Assembly: GCA_013398295.1 (NCBI GenBank)
Contig: VZSF01010487.1
Location: forward strand, 131,636 to 195,635
DNA length: 64,000 nt
Direction of reading: 5' to 3'
From: Chionis minor
Taxonomy: Eukaryota > Chordata > Aves > Charadriiformes > Chionididae
This document shows, piece after piece, positions 57,330-64,000 of this stretch; position 1 is the first letter of the stretch; each line of letters opens with the position of its first letter. The translations under genes were made by a program, and so were the position numbers. Under the pieces are notes generated by a model that searched no databases, was not told where the DNA came from, and worked only from the letters and a program-made list of their open reading frames with translations.

Positions 57330-57560
57330 GTAGTCCGGGGGAGGCCAGGGCATAGCGCCCCATTCAGTGCCCTGGCCAGCTCAGAAACCAGCCTTCAGAC
57401 ACACGTCCATCTGGGCTGTGCCCTCCTTCATCCCTGCCTCATGTCCCACACATAGCTGCTTTCTGACCCACCCCTCCATACATCTAAAGGCATTCCCAAG
57501 GAAAATCTCTTCTGCGCAGCCTGACCCTGCCCTCCATGTTGAAACTTAGGGAGGTTCCCC
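57330..57560. other. GC-rich patch with perfect 10-bp hairpin
   Basis: GGCCAGGGCA (57343-57352) and TGCCCTGGCC (57368-57377) form a perfect GC-rich stem around a 15-nt loop. They sit at the start of a roughly 230-base C-rich block in an AT-rich intron, just past a CR1 copy and an A-rich tract. Pairing does not extend outward, so a microRNA precursor is unlikely. The block could be an unclassified repeat. Confidence 0.5.
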
Positions 57561-60500
57561 CTGCTTTGCTACCAAAGCGCAACAGCTTCTTCCATTCATC
57601 AAATAATGCTGTAGTTTGTAATCTTATATGTCATCTTGTGAAACAGGTGCTAGGCTGTCTGGAGGTCCTCGTCGGAAAAATAGAAATTAATTCCTCTGTA
57701 TAGTAATTTTTCACCTTTTCAAACCAGAAAAAGCTGGTATGAAATACTTGCTGCTTCTTCATATTTCCAGGGCAAAAGGCAGAGACATTGGACTTTTTCA
57801 CTGTCAGGTGCCCACTAAAAGGGAAACTAACGCAAAACAGCTGGACTTCTTATTCAGTATCCTACATTATTTCTTGCTGGTTGCAAACACAGGAAGCTAG
57901 GAACTGGTACCCCTCCTTGAAAGAAAGAGGTAGGGCAGAGGAGCAAATGGTAATACACAGGCATCGTAGCAGTGATCACGTAGCTTTGACGATATAAGGA
58001 TATGAGTAAGGCAAGATTTGTAGAGCAAAAGCAGTATTTCCATCAGTGGTGTAATAATCCGAGAGTAATTCGAACAAAGGGTATTGTGTCTCACTGCAAA
58101 CCTTAACTGCAAGTAATATTTTCCTTGTAATTCCCATTAGGGAATCTCTAATCCTTCAACAAAACACAGCAGACTTTAGCACTTGATAGCAAAAGGCTTT
58201 ATTTGATGATGGTAGTAGCACCTTCCATGCCAAGAGGCATCTTGCACAGACAACAGGTGTAGCCATAATGTTAAATCTCTTTGTCTCCCTTTCTAAGAGG
58301 AGGACAAAGCAGACAGCATCAGCCTGTGAATGAGTAATTTTGCCACCTTCTTTCTTAAAAAAATCTGTACAGACCAAAGGAAACTTAAAATGGATAGACC
58401 GACGCAAGAATCTGGAGCTTGCAGTGTGCTTAGCATTGGTTTTATTATATATTCTATGTTGAAGAAAAACAGAATTAGCAAGCTTGTTCACCTGCTGTAT
58501 AAAATCACACCTTGACCTGTTTGCTTCAGGACTTACTGTCTTTTCAGAGGACTTCTTATCATCAGCAGGTGAAAGTTAGCAGAGCGCAGTAAGTCACAGC
58601 ATTCACACATGGGAGAATCACTGCAGTCCAGTTGCTATATTTGGGAAAGAAGAAATGCTTTTATCACTTCAGTGACCCCCACGCTTAAACTAGTCATGTG
58701 AAACCACTCCAGACTGAACTGCAGAGAGCTATTTTCTTGGCAAGGGCCAGACTGATGACCAGATCAGTTTCTATCATCTTCCATTTCCAGGGTTCTGTGA
58801 CTTGAGTCTTTTGAAAATGTAGGCAAAGGTTGTAATTTTTTCAAATACTGTGTATTTTTGGAAAAACAGTAAGTTGAAGAAGTATCTGATGAGACACCTG
58901 CTGTTCTAATAGTTTGTGGGCAGGCAGTGCTGAGAGGTTAAAAATACAGCTTCCACCTGCAACTCAGAACATACCACAGCATTTAGAAGAACTCACATTT
59001 TTGCTGTACTATTGCTCCCACACATAGACAAATAGCTTTGATTTTTCACATGAAGGTCTAACCATCCCAAAAGTATCTGTCTTTAGAATTGCCCACCATT
59101 CCATGATGCAGGTCAAATAATTAAATCTACTTGTAGTATTTTGATACCTCTTCTTTTATCTGAACATAGATGAGATTACCTGTAGCGCTGTAGTTTAACA
59201 CCAGCCGGCAACCAAGCACCACGCTGCGGCTCATCCCTCCCCCCCATAGCAGGATGGGAGAGAGGATCGGAAAGATAAAAATGAGAAAACTCAAAGGTTG
59301 CAAGAAAGGCAGTTTCAATAGGTAAAGCAAAAGCCACGCATGCAAGCAAAGCAAAACAAGGAATTCATTCACTGCTTCCCATTGGCAGGGAGGTGTTCAG
59401 CCATCTCCAGGAAAGCAGGGCTCCATCACGCGTAACGGTTACTTGGGAAGACAAACACCATAAATTTGAAAATCCCCCCCTTCCTCCTTCTTCCCCAAGC
59501 TTTACATACTGAGCATGACGTCATGTGGCATAAAATATCCCTTTGGTCAGTTGAGCTCAGCTGTCCCAGCCATGTCTCCTCCCAACTCTTTGTACACCCC
59601 TAGCCTACTCGCTGGTGGGGTGGGGTGAGGAGCAGAAGAGGCTGTGACTGCTCAGCAACAACCAAAAACGTTGGTGTTTTACCAACACTATTCTCATCCT
59701 GAATCCAAAACACAGCACTACACCCACTGCCAGTAAGACAGTCAACTCCATCCCAGCCAAAACCATGACACTGGCGGGAGAAATTTCTGAATATGAGTGT
59801 GTACTGACTGCTTGCTACAGAGATGATGATGGTGCAGTGGTTCTGCCAGGAAACATGGGCAGTCTTCATCTTTTATACTTTTGTATTTTTATATTCTCTA
59901 TCTAATAAAAATGATGGATTTAGACCCAAATTTCATATTACCTAAATCCTGACAGGATTCAGAAATGTGGCAGTTATGTGCTAAGACAGGTTTTGTGGCA
60001 GGATGTGAGTGTAATTTTGAAGAAGTGGCTTTGGTAGTGCAGCAAGGGCGAAGGCATGGCAGCCACCAAAGAGCCAGTTGCGGTGCAGTTTCAATATGTT
60101 GAAAAGATTTGAACTCTGCCAGAAGCAGTGAGGACATCCATATGTCAGCCTGTCTTCAAACTCCACAGGATCCTACAAAATTGGGGGTCTGCTTAGAGAG
60201 GATCAAGGAGGATGCTAGCCACTGTGCTAAGGTGGCAAGGAGACCAAGGCCAGGAAGGAGCCCTGGGGACAGGTCATGATCACATGCAAGAACACCCAGT
60301 TTTCCATGCCCTAGCCTATTGCAGAGAAGGACATGAATTTTCCTCTGCCCTTCCTAGCCTTTGCCATCAAGAATGCTTGCCTGGACAGTTTTACTTGAGA
60401 GCGGGCAAGTACTGAAGGAGACAACCCAAAGTGGAAAATAACTCAGCTTTTCAAACCCTCTACATCATTTTGACTTCCTTCGCCATTTGTCTGTGGAAGG

Positions 60501-63368
60501 AGCACGTGAGCGTGGCGCTTTTCAGACATGCCAGAAGTTCCCTTGTCCAGGGTGTTCAGAGTGAAGAGGCACAGTGAGAGGGTGGGCAAAGCTCCAACCT
60601 AAAGAAACAGCAAAAGGACCTGTCTGTACCTGTCAGCATTATGCACTGTGGGCTGCTTCGCACCAGGCAGTTTTCAAAACGTACCTGAAAGTGGGAATGG
60701 CAGGTGGGTTCAGGAGTACAAACCATGCTTAGGGGCCACATGTTTTGAACATACCACCTATGCGTTTCTGGGCCTTCACCCCGTGCTGTTACTTTCACAT
60801 GCTAAGCTGAATCAAAGTGTCTGGGTAGAGTCCTCTGCATCAGAGAGTTTCCTCTGTGGTCCTCTTTCTTCAGTGCCTTCAGCCGTGCGGAGCCTCCTGC
60901 GTAACAGAAGAGGAGCCTTCCTGTGCTCCTGTTGCTGCAGAGGTCAAACTGCTGTCTCTGGTCCCATCCAGCTCCAGCTGAGCCACGCTCAGCCGGCATT
61001 ATCAAAGCTCAAGCATTTAGGGAAAGTCATTCTCCACTAAGTAGCAACAGGCTCTGGGAAAACGCTTCAAAGGATTTAGCAAGCGTGAGAACAAAAGATT
61101 ACATATGTTATCACTGTGCAAAATTAACTTTAAACACATAGCCAGTTACTGGAGACTAATCGATTCATCCATGTACATGTAATAATTGCATTACCAGGAT
61201 TCTTTTCATTTGTATGCCAGTTAACCAGAATAGCTTTTAGTACTTCAAAAATCACAAGTAATTTGCCTTTTATATCTGGTTGGCAAGCATGTCCCTGATC
61301 CAGGATTAATTCACACTAAGATATTCTTCATTCTACAAATTATTTCATGTGCATCTTTGATCTGTTTGCTGTACTTGAGCAGCTCCCCATGTAGTTGTCC
61401 TTAGGTGAGATCAGATTTAGGGTGTATGATTCTATGTCATGTTTGATGATTTCAGTCAAATCCCAGGACAAGTTTTAGAGTCTAAATGAATATTGGAGAT
61501 ACTCAGAGCTAAGATTAAAAGAGGTCATGTTCTCGGTACAGAGGGCTGTCACACTTGTTATTATGACAAAAAGTAAAAGCCAAAATTTTATCTCATGTTT
61601 TACTTTTTTGCAATCATAAACCTTCAACATGTCGTTTGAATGCTGTCTTCTTAAATCATGCTGAACATACTTTGAGAAGTGCAAAGAGCACTTAAGACAG
61701 TAAGATTTCAAGGTGCTCAGCATGTTCCTATAGGCATCCCACTTCATTAAAAATGTGTAGACAGCCCTCCAAAAAATAAATGCTGCTGGTTTTATCATGC
61801 ATACTTTTTGTCTGCTCACAGTTATGATCTAATTTAGTCCTGCACTGAATTAATGAATATTGCTGGACACAATCACTGCCTTTCATTCGAGAAACAGTTG
61901 CTGTGCATAAGAAACAGTTATGCTCTTTCATGAAACCAGGTAACTGAGACAACAGCTGCCCCTGTCCCAAACATGTGTAAAGGTCTGTGTTTATAAAAGG
62001 GAGACAGAGCAAGCACAGAATACATAGCATTTCCACTCAAAGAGCTAAGTCAAAAGACATTCATACTGGTTGAACTGTTGTTTGATTTTTGCTACCTAGG
62101 GAAATAAATGGGTTTGTATTGAATGACTACAGCAGTTAGATGGAGACTGAGCTGCAAACAATTGGCCAAAACCTTCAGTTTTCATTACTGTTGCCACCTT
62201 TTAGCCAGCTCAGTTGATTGCTCTGAAAGCTGTGGGTCAGGTTTCAATCTAGTATGATGTGGCTGCGCACCATCATAGATCTCTAGGTCTTCAGAACGCC
62301 TCCAACAAAAACAAGAAAGTCAAGACCTTGGTATTTCTAATAATTCCAAAATAAGCAGGAGACTGTCTGCACTCACTGTAGAGAAGCTTTAAAAGGCAGA
62401 AACATAAATCTAAATACTTATCAGCTAACATATTTTCAGACTAGTTAATTGCTGTGTCCTGATGCTTAAGTGAGACTTAATTTTTTTTCTTTCTTCAGTA
62501 TTGTTTTCCGAAGTGTTTTGCACATCTTAGCCCTGTGAGGGGAAAATGTGCACTCACTTGAATGATGTACATCTCTGCTTGGTACATTGAGCAGTAATAT
62601 GGCTAATCAGAGGTGCCCAAAAATCAAGAACCAGATCCTGAAATCCTGATTTTGACTTAAAAGAATAATTTAAATGCATAGTAAAATTAGACTTCATTTG
62701 TTTGCCTGATGGTTTTTAGCCTTACAGGTCACAGTCTGGTTGTATTTTCAAGCTTCCACTCATAACCATAGGGTCTGAACACTTTCCTTTACAAAACTGT
62801 AATTGAGATATCCATGTAGTCTTTGCCTCCAGGTACCAGAGTGCTGTGCATAACAAGTTCTGAGATAAAAATCATGCGGGTTGACACCATAGAGAATGAT
62901 CTGATCTCTCGCTTCTGTTCTTTATTATTTCTAATGTGAAGTGGCATGTGATAGGAAAGAAACTACCAGCTGCTGTTACAGAAATTTTGCTCAGAGGAGA
63001 TACTATTAATAACTTTAAAAATAGGCTTTCTAAATGGAATCTGCTATATCCCAGTATGAAGACCTTGAGACAAAAAAATTTTAAAAAATTATTCTCTTCC
63101 TTACTTAAAATCTTGATGCTGGGAGCTGTGATCTTTTATTTGTGTGTAAAATAGGGACATACTTCTGTGATTTTGCTTGTGTCCCTTATAGCATAAAAAT
63201 TGGTGAAAGGGAAGATACTAATTCTTGTTATTAAAGTATTATAAATTATATACTGTGTATATTAGGATTCTTTAAGAAAGCTCCATAGCTTCAGTTCCGA
63301 CCCATTCTCACTCTTGACTTTCCAGCTTCAACAGAGACAGAGGGAGAACAGATTTCATGGCCCTGGAT

Positions 63369-63384
63369 GGGGCCACATGGCCCC
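63369..63384. repeat. 7-bp inverted repeat
   Basis: GGGGCCA and TGGCCCC separated by two bases, embedded in repeated ATGG/CCATGG motifs (63360-63400). It is small and probably incidental. Confidence 0.6.
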
Positions 63385-63775
63385 ATGGATGGAGGATGGT
63401 CAGGAACCATCCAGCTTAGACCATGGATCGTAATGACCATCCCTAGGGTAAGCAAAGGATCGACAAAGATATTTGACAGACCTTTCCCAAATCTTAATAA
63501 CCCCTTAAGACAAGTGGAATGTTATCAGACTTCTGTGAAACTATTCTGGACAGAACATCACAGTCAGACATCTCAAAAAACTGCTCTCCACAGGTTGTAT
63601 TTTTGAGACACAAACCATATTGTTTCGATCCTTAGCCCTGTGTCTTCTGAAGATCTCACTTCAGGTTCCTCATTTGCAAGCAAGCTAATGGAGATAGCAG
63701 ATTTCATTTTAAATTATTTCTGCATGTTATTTATGAGTCTTCTGTTTCATTCTGCTTTCCTCCAACTATGAACAG

Positions 63776-63961
63776 ATGGGGAACTTTCCATACCAAATGA
63801 AGAAGGAGCTTTGGAGAATGGGCAGCCTCTGGGTTCCGGGCAAGTGCTGAGCTCCAGCCAGGTATCTCTGCCAGCCCTAGCAGAACTGGAGTCAGGTCCA
63901 GCATCTGGAGAACCCTGCTCATACGAGGTGCTCCCAACCACAGAGATCATGGATGGGACAG
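63776..63961 (+). CDS. PHACTR1: PHACTR1 coding exon: linker after first RPEL motif (186 bp)
   Basis: The exon has 61 full codons plus split codons (phase 1 to phase 1). It starts by completing Asp, then [20 protein letters not shown], and later [10 protein letters not shown] and [16 protein letters not shown]. This acidic, Ser-rich, low-structure linker follows the first RPEL motif in PHACTR1. The ends (GELSI-NEE-LENGQ and PCSYEVL-IMDG) match the human protein as I remember it. The middle is divergent and about six residues longer, apparently from an 18-bp in-frame duplication (63820-63837 and 63838-63855). The acceptor is AACAG at 63771-63775 and the donor is CAG|GTAACA at 63961/63962. Overlapping - strand frames are shadows. 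Confidence 0.94.
63820..63855 (+). repeat. PHACTR1: In-frame 18-bp imperfect duplication within exon
   Basis: Two adjacent 18-base units encode GQPLGS and GQVLSS. Twelve of the 18 positions are identical, including the first five and last three. The human protein, as I recall it, has a single such unit. Confidence 0.5.
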
Positions 63962-64000
63962 GTAACATCTTGTTTACATTATGATGTAGGTACTCTAAGC
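63962..64000 (+). other. PHACTR1: PHACTR1 intron, 5' end
   Basis: First 39 bases of the next phase-1 intron (GTAACA...). The next exon lies beyond the window. Confidence 0.85.

Larger units (their letters stand above)
56089..63775 (+). other. PHACTR1: PHACTR1 intron (about 7.7 kb)
   Basis: Phase-1 intron from GTAAGT to a pyrimidine tract ending AACAG at 63771-63775. It contains one CR1 copy (56896-57146), a GC-rich patch with a perfect hairpin (57330-57560), and an inverted repeat GGGGCCA/TGGCCCC at 63369-63384. Otherwise nothing was recognised in 57561-63368. Open frames (for example 61475-61819 on the - strand, 114 codons) show no known domain. Confidence 0.85.

Noticed and set aside
57343..57377. 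GC-rich hairpin as a microRNA precursor
   Set aside because: Pairing stops after 10 bp on the outer side, far short of the roughly 30-bp stem of a precursor.
61475..61819. 114-codon - strand frame with a hydrophobic stretch
   Set aside because: No family resemblance and no repeat or exon context; judged chance.
63731..63968. Two - strand open frames over the last exon
   Set aside because: They are antisense to a clear PHACTR1 exon with matching splice sites.

Overview
The window looks like bird nuclear DNA. Its repeats are chicken-repeat-1 (CR1) LINE fragments, some ending in the avian CR1 3' terminus of short repeated ATTCTGTG/ATTCTATG units. It is gene-sparse and AT-rich, has no bacterial-type operons, and has three short coding exons bounded by vertebrate splice sites. 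The species cannot be named from the sequence.

The only gene I can support is PHACTR1 (phosphatase and actin regulator 1), on the + strand and open at both ends. Three consecutive internal coding exons lie at 4925-5089, 56008-56088 and 63776-63961. The first encodes the basic N-terminal region that serves as a nuclear localisation segment. The second encodes the N-terminal actin-binding RPEL motif. The third encodes the start of the variable acidic/Ser-rich linker. All have phase-1 boundaries on both sides and lengths divisible by three, so they join in one frame. The promoter, the first exons, the central RPEL repeats and the PP1-binding C-terminus lie outside the window.

Layout: 1-4924 is the end of an upstream intron. 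5090-56007 is one intron of about 50.9 kb. 56089-63775 is an intron of about 7.7 kb. 63962-64000 is the start of the next intron. The large intron holds three CR1 copies of one young-looking subfamily (24800-25269 +, 39608-40020 -, 44288-44496 -). It also holds an older CR1 (40537-41010 -), and a degraded ancient LINE on the - strand (about 45120-46490) interrupted by another CR1 fragment (45666-45860 +). The short intron has a sixth CR1 (56896-57146 +). Three CpG-enriched islands (7890-8690, 13850-14300, 31300-31680) stand out from the AT-rich intron. The last contains a consensus splice donor and is the best candidate for an internal promoter or alternative first exon. Several AT-rich, repeat-free stretches look like conserved non-coding elements, but only an alignment can show that.

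I found no RNA gene, CRISPR array or intact mobile element, and no evidence of a second protein-coding gene. Nothing here amounts to a new biological system. The most useful leads are the CpG islands, the in-frame modular exon carrying the actin switch, a short in-frame duplication in the third exon, and the nested LINE history.
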